Below, in pieces: positions 1 through 6,849 of a stretch of 13,328 nucleotides of DNA (position 1 is the stretch's first letter; each line of letters begins with the position of its first letter). Source of the stretch: Armatimonadota bacterium (GTDB taxonomy: Bacteria > Armatimonadota > JAAZEB01); NCBI GenBank assembly GCA_012841485.1, contig DUUU01000210.1, positions 1-13,328 of the forward strand, given 5' to 3'. Below the pieces are notes generated by a model, which was not told where the DNA came from, did not search any database, and saw only the letters and a program-made list of their open reading frames with translations. Position numbers and translations under genes: made by a program.

Positions 1-270
1 CGACACACTTCGGATGTAGACGGGGCTGCCCAGAACGATTCCATCGGCCGCGAGCATCTGCTCCTTGATCTGCTCCACGTCATCCTTGCGGACGCATCGG
101 CCGGTTCGATAGCACTGCACGCAGCCACGGCAGAACTCCATCTTCAGGCCGGCGAGGTCCACGCGCTCTGTCTGCGCGCCTGCCTCCCGCGCGCTCGCAA
201 GGAGCGCCTCAAGCAGCTTGGCCGTGCTACCGTTCGTGTGTGGGCTACCCAATATACCAAGGATTCTCAT
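1..270 (-). CDS. Flavodoxin-family / NADPH-dependent FMN reductase-like protein, C-terminus off the left edge
   Basis: Ninety N-terminal residues are visible; the rest runs off the window. The protein opens with MRILGILGSP, a beta strand leading into the FMN phosphate loop GSPHTNGSTAKLL (residues 8-20), the hallmark of the flavodoxin-like FMN reductase fold. A cysteine cluster follows (C47, C50, C53, C59 in CRGCVQCYRTGRC), then KDD and the second strand with GSPVY (81-85), which usually contacts the flavin ring. The four-cysteine arrangement resembles iron-sulfur flavoproteins and related oxidoreductases. Whether it binds a 4Fe-4S cluster here is inference, because the spacing is not the classical Isf one. 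The role is probably cytoplasmic FMN-dependent electron transfer or reduction; the substrate is unknown. The ATG at 270-268 is chosen because the FMN-binding strand starts at residue 2; only a weak purine-rich stretch precedes it. Confidence 0.85.
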   Translation of the reverse strand, partial: MRILGILGSPHTNGSTAKLLEALLASAREAGAQTERVDLAGLKMEFCRGCVQCYRTGRCVRKDDVEQIKEQMLAADGIVLGSPVYIRSVS

Positions 271-456
271 AAGCGTGACTTTCAATAGGCCGAGGGGGCA
301 CGGAACCCACGATGCGTCTGAGGTGCCGGCCACCCCTCCGTGAAACGAACGGATCCGGGTGACGCCGGGGCATGGGTCGATCCAGGCCGGATCCACCACA
401 CCCATTCGCTGCCGAAGCCTGCGGCTCCTCTCGCGGCGAGGGGCCGGCGATCTTCT
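271..456. other. Intergenic leader between the flavoprotein and the phosphatase gene
   Basis: Holds the upstream region of the flavoprotein gene and the 3' flank of the phosphatase gene, both on the minus strand. No convincing -35/-10 pair is seen for the flavoprotein. A perfect 8-bp inverted repeat (GGATCCGG at 351-358, CCGGATCC at 387-394) encloses 28 nt; it could be an operator or chance in G+C-rich DNA. Confidence 0.35.
422..446 (-). terminator. Hairpin downstream of the phosphatase gene
   Basis: CGGCTCCTC (422-430) and GAGGGGCCG (438-446) pair over 9 bp with one G-T pair and a 7-nt loop, starting 10 nt after the phosphatase stop codon. There is no U-run after it on the minus strand, so it may only weakly terminate or may protect the 3' end. 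Confidence 0.4.
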
Positions 457-981
457 CTAGGAGCGGGCGCGGGAGCGCACGGCGGCTTTCAGCTCGTGAA
501 GCCAGGGCTTGAACCCGTACCGGAGCATCTCGGCCCACGCACGCTCGAACGGCCATTTCTGCACCTGCACCCGGTAGATCCCGATCATGCACCCGGTGCG
601 ATCCGCGCCATGCTGGCAGTGGACGAAGACCGGCCTCTCGGGCGCCTTCGCGAGCGTGGCGAGAAAGGTGGCGACCTGCTTTTCCGTCGGTGCCTCGCGG
701 CCCATCGGAATATGAATCCAGGTGAAGCCCATCTTCTCGGCGAGCGGCTTTTCAACCCTCTTCGCCTGCTTCTCGATCCGCAGGTCGATGATCGTGCGCA
801 CGCCCATCTTCGAGAGCGCTTTCAAGCCTTCGCGTGTCGGGGCACCCCCGCGGTAGATGCCGGGGGCGACCGTGTGGAAGTTTGGGATGCCGGCGAGTGC
901 CTTGGTCGCGGGCGCGGCAAGCCCGCCCGCCGAGAAGGAGAAGAGCAGCAGGAGAAGCGAGATCCGTATGCAATACCTCAT
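457..981 (-). CDS. Secreted dual-specificity-type protein tyrosine phosphatase
   Basis: 174 aa. Residues 1-24 are a signal peptide: positively charged start, LLLLLFSFSAGG core and a likely cleavage near GLA-AP. The mature part has the usual order of small bacterial DSP-like phosphatases: FHTVAPGIYRGGAPT (35-49), GVRTIIDLR (60-68), then the P-loop HCQHGADRTG (121-130) with nucleophile C122 and phosphate-binding R128. This is the intact CxxxxxR signature, so activity is expected. The substrate could be phosphotyrosine, phosphoinositide or inositol phosphate; the sequence does not decide. The signal peptide puts it outside the cytoplasm. A Shine-Dalgarno GGAGGAG (987-993) lies 5 nt before the ATG, and a good promoter lies at 1033-1062. 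It is divergent from the propeller-hydrolase unit; no functional link is evident. Confidence 0.9.
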   Translation of the reverse strand: MRYCIRISLLLLLFSFSAGGLAAPATKALAGIPNFHTVAPGIYRGGAPTREGLKALSKMGVRTIIDLRIEKQAKRVEKPLAEKMGFTWIHIPMGREAPTEKQVATFLATLAKAPERPVFVHCQHGADRTGCMIGIYRVQVQKWPFERAWAEMLRYGFKPWLHELKAAVRSRARS

Positions 982-1161
982 TGACGCTCCTCCAATTCGT
1001 CGAAAGCGGGGTGGGGCGCGAGCGCCGGCTTCATTCTACCCAACGCCCCGAGCCCGCGTCAAGGCGCTCCAAACCGGTCTGAAGGAGCAAGAGGAGCAGA
1101 TGGGGAGTGCCCGCGCTGGCCGGGCTCGCTCCCGGCAGCAGGGCCTGAAAGGTACACATCG
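982..1161. other. Divergent intergenic region, phosphatase / propeller-hydrolase unit
   Basis: Contains the phosphatase ribosome-binding site and promoter on the minus strand. On the plus strand a purine-rich AAAGG (1148-1152) lies 9 nt before the propeller gene start. I could not find a consensus-like plus-strand promoter, so the control of the two-gene unit is unresolved. Confidence 0.5.
1033..1062 (-). promoter_or_regulatory. Sigma-70-type promoter for the phosphatase gene
   Basis: Read on the minus strand: -35 TTGACG (1062-1057), 18-bp spacer, -10 TAGAAT (1038-1033). Each box is one mismatch from consensus. The start point would fall near 1026, giving a leader of about 45 nt. Confidence 0.7.
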
Positions 1162-2334
1162 ATGAGCGTACAACCGCAGATCGCTTCGACCGAGCACTTC
1201 TGGTACCGGCTTCAGCCAGAAGGCCCCTACATCGACACGCAGCGTGATAACAAGGCGTTTGGCTTCAAGGATGGGCGGATCTACCTTTCCGAGGATTGCG
1301 GCCACACCTGGCCCTACAGCTCCGAGTTTCCCGAGGCGGAGAAGATCACCTTCAGCGTCATCCTGAAGAATGGCAATATCCTCTTCGCCACCGGCGCGCA
1401 GCTCTACCTCAGCACTGATAACCTCAAGAGCTACCATCCGGTGACCGTGAAGAACCCGGATGGTTCCGATTACCTCCCGCACACCCCGCAGAATCCGGAG
1501 AACCCGGGCTGGTACTTCCACCCGCTGAACGGCGTGAAGTCGTGGGACGTGAACGGCATCGAGATGCTGGTGTGGGGGAACTACTGCAACGTCCTGGGCG
1601 GCGCCTCCCCGGTGAATATCTACTACTCGGTCGATGGCGGGCAGACCGTGAAGATTGCCTACGCCTTCGGGCAGAACCCCTACTGCCGCGATAACGGCTC
1701 GCCGGGAGGGGGCAAGGAGGGCACGCTGCTGGGCAATCCGGACAACCCAGTGATCTGCCGCCACGTCCATATCGTCTCCTACAATCCTGCCGAGGATGCG
1801 TTCTACGCCTGCACTGGCGATGCCGACCGGCTCGAGGGCTTCGAGTGTCACTGGCTGCGGGGCACCTACGACGCCGCGGCGGATCTCTGGGATTGGAAGG
1901 TGGTGATCTCGGACCACCTGAACTCGCGCTATAAGGCGGGTGGGATCAGCTTTGTGGATGGGATGCTCTACTGGATCAGCGACTCGAACGGGCCCGAGCC
2001 GTATGACCGGGGGGTGTTCCGATGCGCGCCCGAGGATCTGGCCCATCCTGAAAGGCATGAGCGCCTCTTCAACCCGGGGGTTGAGTCCGGCAACATGATC
2101 ATCCAGGACAACGTTATCCTGGCCTCCCACTGCGCGCCGGCCTCGCCGATGGCCACCGGGATCATCGTCTCGTTGGATGGGGGCAAGTCGTGGGCGCAGC
2201 ACGATCTGGCGGAGTTGGGCCGGCGGTCGCCTTGCCGCTTCCATGAGAGGAACAGCGAGGGCTGGTTCAGAGTGGACTTGCGGGCCGGATGGATCGAGCG
2301 GGCCGAGGTGCTCTTCATCAAGCCGAAGGAGTGA
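1162..2334 (+). CDS. BNR/Asp-box beta-propeller protein, sialidase-like
   Basis: 390 aa. At least three Asp-box motifs (S/T-x-D-x-G-x-T/S-W) are visible: SEDCGHTW at 43-50, SVDGGQTV at 156-163 and SLDGGKSW at 337-344, with a degenerate STDNLKSY near 84-91. HVHIVSYNPAEDAFYACTGD (201-220) resembles the propeller strand of sialidase-like proteins. These repeats define a beta-propeller fold, but Asp boxes occur in many non-sialidases. I cannot place the arginine triad or the catalytic Tyr/Glu pair, so sialidase activity is not claimed. There is no signal peptide or membrane segment, so it is predicted to be cytoplasmic. Its stop is only 2 bp before the hydrolase start and its last codons carry that gene's ribosome-binding site, so the two are almost certainly co-transcribed and translationally coupled. 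A carbohydrate-related role is inferred from fold and partner. Confidence 0.8.
   Translation: MSVQPQIASTEHFWYRLQPEGPYIDTQRDNKAFGFKDGRIYLSEDCGHTWPYSSEFPEAEKITFSVILKNGNILFATGAQLYLSTDNLKSYHPVTVKNPDGSDYLPHTPQNPENPGWYFHPLNGVKSWDVNGIEMLVWGNYCNVLGGASPVNIYYSVDGGQTVKIAYAFGQNPYCRDNGSPGGGKEGTLLGNPDNPVICRHVHIVSYNPAEDAFYACTGDADRLEGFECHWLRGTYDAAADLWDWKVVISDHLNSRYKAGGISFVDGMLYWISDSNGPEPYDRGVFRCAPEDLAHPERHERLFNPGVESGNMIIQDNVILASHCAPASPMATGIIVSLDGGKSWAQHDLAELGRRSPCRFHERNSEGWFRVDLRAGWIERAEVLFIKPKE
2326..2331 (+). promoter_or_regulatory. Ribosome-binding site that fixes the hydrolase start
   Basis: AAGGAG lies 5 nt before the ATG at 2337 and inside the last codons of the propeller gene. It selects 2337 over an in-frame ATG 48 bp upstream (2289), which has no such site and would lengthen the overlap. 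Confidence 0.8.
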
Positions 2335-2336
2335 TC

Positions 2337-4538
2337 ATGGGCAGAACCCACAGATGGGAGTTTCCGCTGCCACGAACGCATACGGGTGTGTTGCTGGGAA
2401 ATGGCACTCTCGGTGCTCTCGTCTGGGGCACCGGTTCTGAGCTACGGATCACGCTCGGGCGCGCCGATCACTGGGATCACCGCGGGGGGATGCCGTGGAC
2501 GGAGAAGACCTCCTATCGGGCAATCCGCGATTGCCTGGAACGCGGAGACGAGCCGCGGCTGCGCGCGTTGTTCGAGCAGATCGAAGAGCGCGAGGGTGAG
2601 CCACGTCGGCCCACGGTTCTTCCCGTCGGCCGCGTGGACCTTCACCTGGGCGAAGGAGCCACCCTGCAATCTGCCACGCTCGAAATGGAGCGTGGCGAGC
2701 TGGTGGTGATGGTAGAAAAAGCGGGCGAGGCGTGCGTGCTGCGCGTGGTGATGGCGATGGACCGGCCGGTGCTGCTCCTCTTGCTGCCGGACGCGCTGAA
2801 AGACGCGCGGGCGCGGAGCGTGCCCGCGTGGGAGTACGTGGGCGAGGAGCTGAAGAAACTCTCCTACGAGCCGCCGGTGGTGCTCGAGGGATGGGAGATC
2901 GCCGGGTGGGTGCAGGCCTGCCCGGCGGATCCCGCGCTCTGCGCCGGCTACCGCCAGGAAGGGAGCATCCTCTCTATCGCCGTCGAGCGCGGAGAGAGCG
3001 TGGCAGCTGCCCGCGACCGCGCCGCCCGTCGGGTGGCCGATGCCCTCGCCCGAGGCTACCGCGAGGAGGCGGAAGCGAGCCGGCTTTGGTGGCAGGCCTA
3101 CTGGGATTCGGTGCCGCGCGTGGAGATCCCCAACGAGACCTTGTCCTTCCTGTACGATTACGGGATGTACAAGTTCGCGGCCTTCACCAATCCGGACGGC
3201 GTGCCGGCCACCTTGCAGGGCGCGTGGGTCGAGGAGTACCGGCTGCCCCCCTGGTCGAACGACTATCACTTCAACATCAACGTGCAGCTCTGCTACCAGC
3301 CTGCCTACCACGGGAACCGTCTGGAGAACCTCCGCCCTCTCTTCCAGATGATCGACTCGTGGCGCGAGGTGTTGCGGCACAATGCGAGGGTTTTCGTGGG
3401 CATCGACGACGGCGTGATGCTCCCGCACGCGGTGGATGACCGGTGTACCTGCATGGGCGGGTTCTGGACCGGGAGCATCGACCACGGGTGTACGGCGTGG
3501 GTGGCGCTGATGATGTACCGCTACTACCGCTACACCCTGGATCGCGACTTCTTGCGCGAGACCGCATACCCCTTCATGCACGGGGCGATGCGCGTTTATG
3601 AGGAGATGCTGGAGCGCGAGGGAGAGAGGCTCCTCCTCCCGGTGAGCGTGTCGCCGGAGTATCGAGGCGCGCAGATGAACGCATGGGGGCGCAATGCCAG
3701 CTTCCAGCTCGCCGCGATCCATGCGCTTTGCGAGGCGCTGGAGCAGGCCGCCGCCGATCTGGGCGAGGAGCCACGGCCGATCTGGCGGGAGATCCGAGAA
3801 CGCCTGCCGCGGGCGTGCCTGATGGATGGCCAGATCATCCTCTGGGAGGGCACTCCTCTGGAGGAGAGCCACCGGCATCACTCGCACCTCGCCGGGATTA
3901 CTCCCTTCGATATCCTCGACCTGGAAGACCCGGTGTGGCGGGGCCACATCGAGCGCTCTCTGCGCCACTGGATCTTGATGGGACCGGGGCTCTGGTCGGG
4001 GTGGTGCGTGCCATGGGCTTCGATGATCCACAGTCGCGTGGGGAACGCCGAGGCAGCGGAGCTCCTCCTGGAGGTGTTCGACCGGTTCTATACAAACGAG
4101 GGGCACGGCACGCTGCACGATGCCGCCGCAGCCGGATTCTCGCTGATGGGGATGCCGGCGATCCAGGGGCCCCCTAGCCGCCCGGACCTGATGCAGATGG
4201 ATGGGGGGATGGGAGCGGTGGCGGCGGTCCAGGAGATGCTGTTGCATACGCGCCGGGGGGTGAACTACCTCTTTGCGGGTGCGCCTGCCCGTTGGAAGCG
4301 AGTCTCCTTTGAGGGGATGCGCACCGATGGCGCTTTCCTGGTGAGCGCGCTCCGGGAGAAAGGCGTCGTGGAGCACGTCACGGTGGAGAGCGAGGCGGGG
4401 GGCGTCTTCCGCGTGCGCAACCCGTGGCCGGGGGCGGCGCGAATTCGCCGGTCATCGGGTGAGGAGCGGGTCGAAGGCATGCTCCTGGAGATCCCGATGC
4501 ACCCGGGCGAGCGGGTGGTGCTTGCTCCCACCGGATAG
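2337..4538 (+). CDS. GH95-like glycoside hydrolase (alpha-L-fucosidase/galactosidase type)
   Basis: 733 aa, near the usual length for GH95. The N-terminal beta domain begins with LLGNGTLGALVWGT and later RADHWD, matching the family's GNG-LGA-V-G opening. The (alpha/alpha)6 part carries LQGAW...PPWSNDYHFNIN, with the two Asn residues N313 and N315 at the position of the catalytic Asn pair of GH95. It then has VSPEY (E441, candidate general acid), HRHHSHLAG (512-520), WSGW and QMDGGMG (D622, family IDGNFG-like position). Family assignment rests on these motifs; residue roles are inferred by analogy with the bifidobacterial 1,2-alpha-L-fucosidase. GH95 enzymes cleave alpha-1,2-fucosides or alpha-L-galactosides; the substrate here is unknown. 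There is no signal peptide, which is unusual for GH95 and suggests intracellular action on imported sugar. It is co-transcribed with the propeller gene. Two decayed relatives lie downstream at 5446-5577 and 6510-6745. Confidence 0.85.
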   Translation: MGRTHRWEFPLPRTHTGVLLGNGTLGALVWGTGSELRITLGRADHWDHRGGMPWTEKTSYRAIRDCLERGDEPRLRALFEQIEEREGEPRRPTVLPVGRVDLHLGEGATLQSATLEMERGELVVMVEKAGEACVLRVVMAMDRPVLLLLLPDALKDARARSVPAWEYVGEELKKLSYEPPVVLEGWEIAGWVQACPADPALCAGYRQEGSILSIAVERGESVAAARDRAARRVADALARGYREEAEASRLWWQAYWDSVPRVEIPNETLSFLYDYGMYKFAAFTNPDGVPATLQGAWVEEYRLPPWSNDYHFNINVQLCYQPAYHGNRLENLRPLFQMIDSWREVLRHNARVFVGIDDGVMLPHAVDDRCTCMGGFWTGSIDHGCTAWVALMMYRYYRYTLDRDFLRETAYPFMHGAMRVYEEMLEREGERLLLPVSVSPEYRGAQMNAWGRNASFQLAAIHALCEALEQAAADLGEEPRPIWREIRERLPRACLMDGQIILWEGTPLEESHRHHSHLAGITPFDILDLEDPVWRGHIERSLRHWILMGPGLWSGWCVPWASMIHSRVGNAEAAELLLEVFDRFYTNEGHGTLHDAAAAGFSLMGMPAIQGPPSRPDLMQMDGGMGAVAAVQEMLLHTRRGVNYLFAGAPARWKRVSFEGMRTDGAFLVSALREKGVVEHVTVESEAGGVFRVRNPWPGAARIRRSSGEERVEGMLLEIPMHPGERVVLAPTG

Positions 4539-4570
4539 GTGAGGAGCTCCAGCGGCTCTGGGATACTAAG

Positions 4571-4596
4571 GCAGCCGCCTCGCGCAAGGCGGCTGC
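4571..4596. terminator. Hairpin between the convergent hydrolase and prepilin 1 genes
   Basis: GCAGCCGCC (4571-4579) and GGCGGCTGC (4588-4596) form a perfect 9-bp stem with an 8-nt loop. On the plus strand it is followed by a T-rich stretch (TGTTGCTACTTGTTT), 32 nt past the hydrolase stop, so it should terminate that gene. It may also act on prepilin 1 from the other side. The same stem recurs at 5615-5640 and 6774-6801. Confidence 0.75.
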
Positions 4597-4660
4597 TGTT
4601 GCTACTTGTTTATTGCGCGCTGGGAAACCGGAGCCTGCCGGCCCCGGCGTGGGGATCGCG

Positions 4661-5335
4661 CTACGGCGCGTCGTAGCGCCAGAAGCGGCTGGATGTCGAG
4701 TACGCGGGCACCGCGTTGATCTTGATCCACTTCACGTGGCCGTCTGTGTAGCAGACGTTGGCGCCGTCGGAATGGCGCATATCGATCTTGTAGTCGTTGA
4801 TCCCGTCGCCGTTGGTATCGGGATTGCCCGTGGTGATATCGAAGCGATACGAGTTTGATGCCGCCGTGTTCGAATCGGCGAAATACATCAGCTCCGAGGG
4901 ATAGTTGATCGCGGCCATGGCCCGGCCCGCCGAACCGAAGGATTGCTCGTTGATGCCGTAGCACATCGTCCCCGAGTAGACGCCCGTCCACTTGTAACTG
5001 CTGGAGGGGCAGTTGTACACCTGGATGTTCTTCACATAGGGGTAGATGAGCGTTGGCCAGAGCACATGGGTACTCGTGTAGGTAGTGCCATTCGGCAGCA
5101 CATAGCTGACCGCGGAAGGGGATGAGATGTAGAGTCCCGGATAGGTCTCATCGTAGTCCTGAGCATACTGTTGCACGGCGAGACCGATCTGCTTCAGGTT
5201 GGACTGGCACGAGCTCTTGCGCGCGTTCTCCCGCGCCCGCGCGAACACCGGAAAGAGGATCGCGGCCAGGATGGCGATGATGGCGATCACAACGAGCAAC
5301 TCGATCAGGGTGAAGCCAGTGTGCTTTCGTTTCAT
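4661..5335 (-). CDS. Prepilin-like protein 1 (type IV pilin signal, H-x9-DG type)
   Basis: 224 aa. The N-terminus [19 protein letters not shown] is a class III signal; prepilin peptidase should cut after G7 and methylate F8, and E12 is the conserved Glu+5 of the mature helix. The hydrophobic helix runs into [22 protein letters not shown]. The C-terminal part contains DTNGDGIND, matching a DxNxDGxxD calcium-binding loop, and [13 protein letters not shown], the H-x9-DG signature of the DUF1559-like pilin superfamily. It should be an inner-membrane-inserted, surface-facing pseudopilin or minor fibre protein; the exact role is unknown. Shine-Dalgarno AAAGGA (5344-5349) lies 8 nt before the ATG. 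An 8-bp inverted repeat (4658-4665 and 4672-4679) straddles the stop codon in this copy only. Unlike copies 2 and 3 it lacks the Cys-x-x-Cys pair after YPG. Confidence 0.9.
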   Translation of the reverse strand: MKRKHTGFTLIELLVVIAIIAILAAILFPVFARARENARKSSCQSNLKQIGLAVQQYAQDYDETYPGLYISSPSAVSYVLPNGTTYTSTHVLWPTLIYPYVKNIQVYNCPSSSYKWTGVYSGTMCYGINEQSFGSAGRAMAAINYPSELMYFADSNTAASNSYRFDITTGNPDTNGDGINDYKIDMRHSDGANVCYTDGHVKWIKINAVPAYSTSSRFWRYDAP

Positions 5336-5385
5336 GCCAGAAGTCCTTTCTCGGGCAGCCCCCGTTTGACCATTCGCGCGAGGGC

Positions 5386-5414
5386 ATTATAGCACAATAC
5401 CGCCCGGATGTGCA
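5386..5414 (-). promoter_or_regulatory. Extended -10 promoter of prepilin 1
   Basis: Minus strand: -35-like TGCACA (5414-5409), exactly 17 bp, then -10 TATAAT (5391-5386) preceded by TG plus one base, making an extended -10. The predicted leader is about 45 nt. The same arrangement is kept in front of all three copies. Confidence 0.8.
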
Positions 5415-5445
5415 GCCCTATCTCTCAGAACCGCTTCAGGTTTCC

Positions 5446-5577
5446 GGCGAGGGGATTCGCGCCGAAGCCGCCTTCCTTGCCAGTGCGCTCCGGGGCAGAG
5501 GCGTCGTGGAGCACGCCAGGGTGTTGGAGATCGCCATGCAAACGGGCGAGCGTGTTGTGTCGAGCCCTGCGGGGTAG
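5446..5577 (+). pseudogene. GH95-like hydrolase remnant 1 (3' end of gene, internally deleted)
   Basis: One plus-strand frame reads EGIRAEAAFLASALRG, continues RGVVEHARVLEIAMQTG and ends ERVVSSPAG at stop TAG 5575-5577. It aligns with the last part of the intact hydrolase: residues 659-681 match 15 of 23 and residues 716-733 match 11 of 18, both ending at the stop. About 33 intervening residues are missing without loss of frame. No start codon or upstream domain remains, so it cannot encode an enzyme. It sits before the second hairpin and prepilin exactly as the intact gene sits before the first. It is therefore the relic of a duplicated hydrolase gene rather than a new gene. Confidence 0.85.
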
Positions 5578-5614
5578 GGGGGCTTCCTCGGGAACTTCGG
5601 CTGCCTGAATGCTG

Positions 5615-5640
5615 GCAGCCGCCTCGCGCGAGGCGGCTGC
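5615..5640. terminator. Hairpin downstream of prepilin 2 (copy of the 4571 hairpin)
   Basis: A perfect 26-nt palindrome (GCAGCCGCCTCGC with its exact complement, 5615-5627 and 5628-5640). Its outer 9 bp are identical to the hairpin at 4571. No T-run follows on the plus strand here. Confidence 0.65.
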
Positions 5641-5718
5641 CCCTGCAACTCGTTCATTGCGCGATGGAAAACCGGTGCTCGTCGGCCCCACCGCTGCGAA
5701 GCACTGCGCGTTGGCCCC

Positions 5719-6390
5719 CTAGGGCGCGTTGTAGTGCCAGAAGCGGCTGGAAGCGGTGGGCTCGGGCACCGCGTTGACCTTGATCCATTTCACGTGGCCA
5801 TCCGCGTAGCAGACGTTGGCGCCCTCCGAATGCCGCTTGTCGACCTTGTAGTCCTTGATCCCGTCGGAGTCGGTATCCGCGGCGTCGCCGGAGCTGAAGT
5901 GATACGAGTTTGATGCCGCCGTGTTCGCATCGGCGAAGTACATCAGCTCCGAGGGATAGTTGATCGCGGCCATGGCCCGGCCCGCTGAACCGAAGGAGCG
6001 CGCATTGAGGCCGTAGCACATCGTACCCGAGTAGACGCCCGTCCACTTGTAACTGCTGGAGGGGCAGTTGTACACCTGGATGTTCTTCACATAGGGGTAG
6101 ATGAGCGTTGGCCAGAGCACATACTGACTGGTGTAGGAGGAGCCATTCGGCAGCACATAGGTGACGCTCGTCGAGCAGTCAATGCAGTACCCGGGATAGG
6201 TCTCATCGTAGTCCTGAGCATACTGTTGCACGGCCATGCCCAGCTGTTTCAGGTTCGATTGGCAGGAGCTCTTGCGCGCGTTCTCCCGCGCCCGCGCGAA
6301 CACCGGAAAGAGGATCGCGGCCAGAATGGCGATGATGGCGATCACAACGAGCAACTCGATCAGGGTGAAGCCAGTGTGTCTTCGTTTCAT
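5719..6390 (-). CDS. Prepilin-like protein 2 (type IV pilin signal, H-x9-DG type)
   Basis: 223 aa. Signal [19 protein letters not shown], with cleavage after G7 and Glu at mature position 5. It then has [22 protein letters not shown], an added Cys pair (CIDC after YPGY), the calcium-type loop DTDSDGIKD and [13 protein letters not shown] (H-x9-DG). The start at 6390 is chosen over the longer in-frame ATG at 6510 because the signal begins there, AAAGGA (6399-6404) stands 8 nt upstream, and the longer version would translate the promoter. Middle and N-terminal parts are nearly identical to prepilin 1, and the C-terminal part is nearly identical to prepilin 3. This mosaic suggests gene conversion, with the switch near 5895-5910. 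The role is presumably the same as for prepilin 1. Confidence 0.9.
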   Translation of the reverse strand: MKRRHTGFTLIELLVVIAIIAILAAILFPVFARARENARKSSCQSNLKQLGMAVQQYAQDYDETYPGYCIDCSTSVTYVLPNGSSYTSQYVLWPTLIYPYVKNIQVYNCPSSSYKWTGVYSGTMCYGLNARSFGSAGRAMAAINYPSELMYFADANTAASNSYHFSSGDAADTDSDGIKDYKVDKRHSEGANVCYADGHVKWIKVNAVPEPTASSRFWHYNAP

Positions 6391-6449
6391 GCCAGAAGTC
6401 CTTTCACGAATAGGCTCCCGATTGGCGGCGGTACCATTCGCGCAAGGGC

Positions 6450-6478
6450 ATTTTACCACAACACGGCCCCGATGTGCA
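6450..6478 (-). promoter_or_regulatory. Extended -10 promoter of prepilin 2
   Basis: Minus strand: TGCACA (6478-6473), 17 bp, TAAAAT (6455-6450) preceded by TG plus one base. The -10 has one change from TATAAT, so this copy may be weaker than copies 1 and 3. Confidence 0.75.
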
Positions 6479-6509
6479 ACCCTGTCTCCAGGAGTCGCAT
6501 CGGGTTCCA

Positions 6510-6745
6510 TCCTCCTGCATCAGGAGGTTCTTGGGGGAGGGAGCCACCGGAGGCCATCCTGAGGCTGCTTTTCCTCGCGCGACGGGAGCACACCGCCCTC
6601 TCTTGGTGCCACGGGATCTTGAAGGGCCCGGGGCTCTAGTCAGCGCGGATGGGGGGGATGGGCACGGTGGGCGGCGAACCATGAGATGCTGTTGCAGACG
6701 CGCGATGGGGTCAACCACCTTACGGGGCTCACTACCGGGAACTTT
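6510..6745 (+). pseudogene. GH95-like hydrolase remnant 2 (several pieces, premature stop, frameshift)
   Basis: Two stretches clearly align with the intact hydrolase. From 6556 the frame ILRLLFLARREHTALSW, then CHGILKGPGL, matches residues 526-552 at 13 of 27 positions. It ends in TAG (6637-6639) exactly where the intact gene has TGG for W553. From 6683 EMLLQTRDGVNHL matches residues 633-645 at 10 of 13, in another frame. Between them GGATGGGGGGGATGGG resembles the codons of the MDGGMG motif. Upstream, near 6510-6560, nucleotide similarity to the codons around HRHHSHL is weaker. About 75 residues between the two main pieces and the whole N-terminal half are absent. This is a dead relic, more decayed than remnant 1. 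Confidence 0.8.
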
Positions 6746-6773
6746 GGGGGCCTGGAGGGAGAGGTGTGCCGGA

Positions 6774-6801
6774 GGCAGCCGCCCCGTACGAAGCGGCTGC
6801 C
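6774..6801. terminator. Hairpin downstream of prepilin 3 (third copy)
   Basis: GGCAGCCGC (6774-6782) and GCGGCTGCC (6793-6801) form a perfect 9-bp stem with a 10-nt loop, followed by CTGGCCACTTGTTTATTG on the plus strand, as in copy 1. Confidence 0.65.
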
Positions 6802-6849
6802 CTGGCCACTTGTTTATTGCGCGATGGAGAGTCGGTGGCTACCAGCCCC

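Larger units (their letters stand above)
4571..5445 (-). repeat. Tandem pilin cassette, copy 1
   Basis: Direct repeat unit made of the hairpin, a shared 3' flank (TTTATTGCGCG), the prepilin gene, its ribosome-binding site and promoter, ending at CTTCAGGTTTCC. Copies 2 and 3 follow in the same orientation. The intact GH95 gene abuts this copy. Confidence 0.85.
5336..5718. other. Spacer between prepilins 1 and 2
   Basis: No intact gene. In order it holds the leader and promoter of prepilin 1 (to 5414), the end of cassette 1 (5445), a piece of a decayed hydrolase gene (5446-5577), a hairpin (5615-5640) and the 3' flank of prepilin 2. Confidence 0.8.
5615..6508 (-). repeat. Tandem pilin cassette, copy 2
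   Basis: Same layout as copy 1: hairpin, ATTGCGCG flank, prepilin, ribosome-binding site, extended -10 promoter. The outer edge (GGGTTCC, 6502-6508) corresponds to the GGTTTCC edge of copies 1 and 3. Confidence 0.85.
6391..6849. other. Spacer between prepilins 2 and 3
   Basis: No intact gene. It holds the leader and promoter of prepilin 2 (to 6478), the edge of cassette 2 (6508), scattered pieces of a decayed hydrolase gene (about 6510-6745), the third hairpin (6774-6801) and the 3' flank of prepilin 3. Confidence 0.8.

Noticed and set aside
1036..2244. Minus-strand open frame of 402 codons antisense to the propeller gene
   Set aside because: Shadow of the codon bias of the real gene. It would also overlap the phosphatase promoter, and it shows no family motif.
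2442..4376. Minus-strand open frame of 644 codons antisense to the hydrolase
   Set aside because: Composition artefact: rich in His, Pro and Arg, no domain, and opposite a well-supported GH95-like gene.
5205..5220. TGGCAC...TTGC resembling a sigma-54 promoter, of interest with rpoN nearby
   Set aside because: The GG to GC spacing is 11 instead of 10, it lies inside the prepilin 1 coding region, and it points away from any gene start.
6391..6510. A 40-residue N-terminal extension of prepilin 2
   Set aside because: It would translate the -10 and -35 boxes. The ATG at 6390 has the conserved ribosome-binding site and the pilin signal.
4571..6801. Recurring G+C palindromes as a CRISPR array or mobile-element ends
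   Set aside because: Only three copies, about 1 kb apart, each at the 3' end of a gene, with no transposase, target duplications or regular short spacers. They fit terminators carried along by the duplication.
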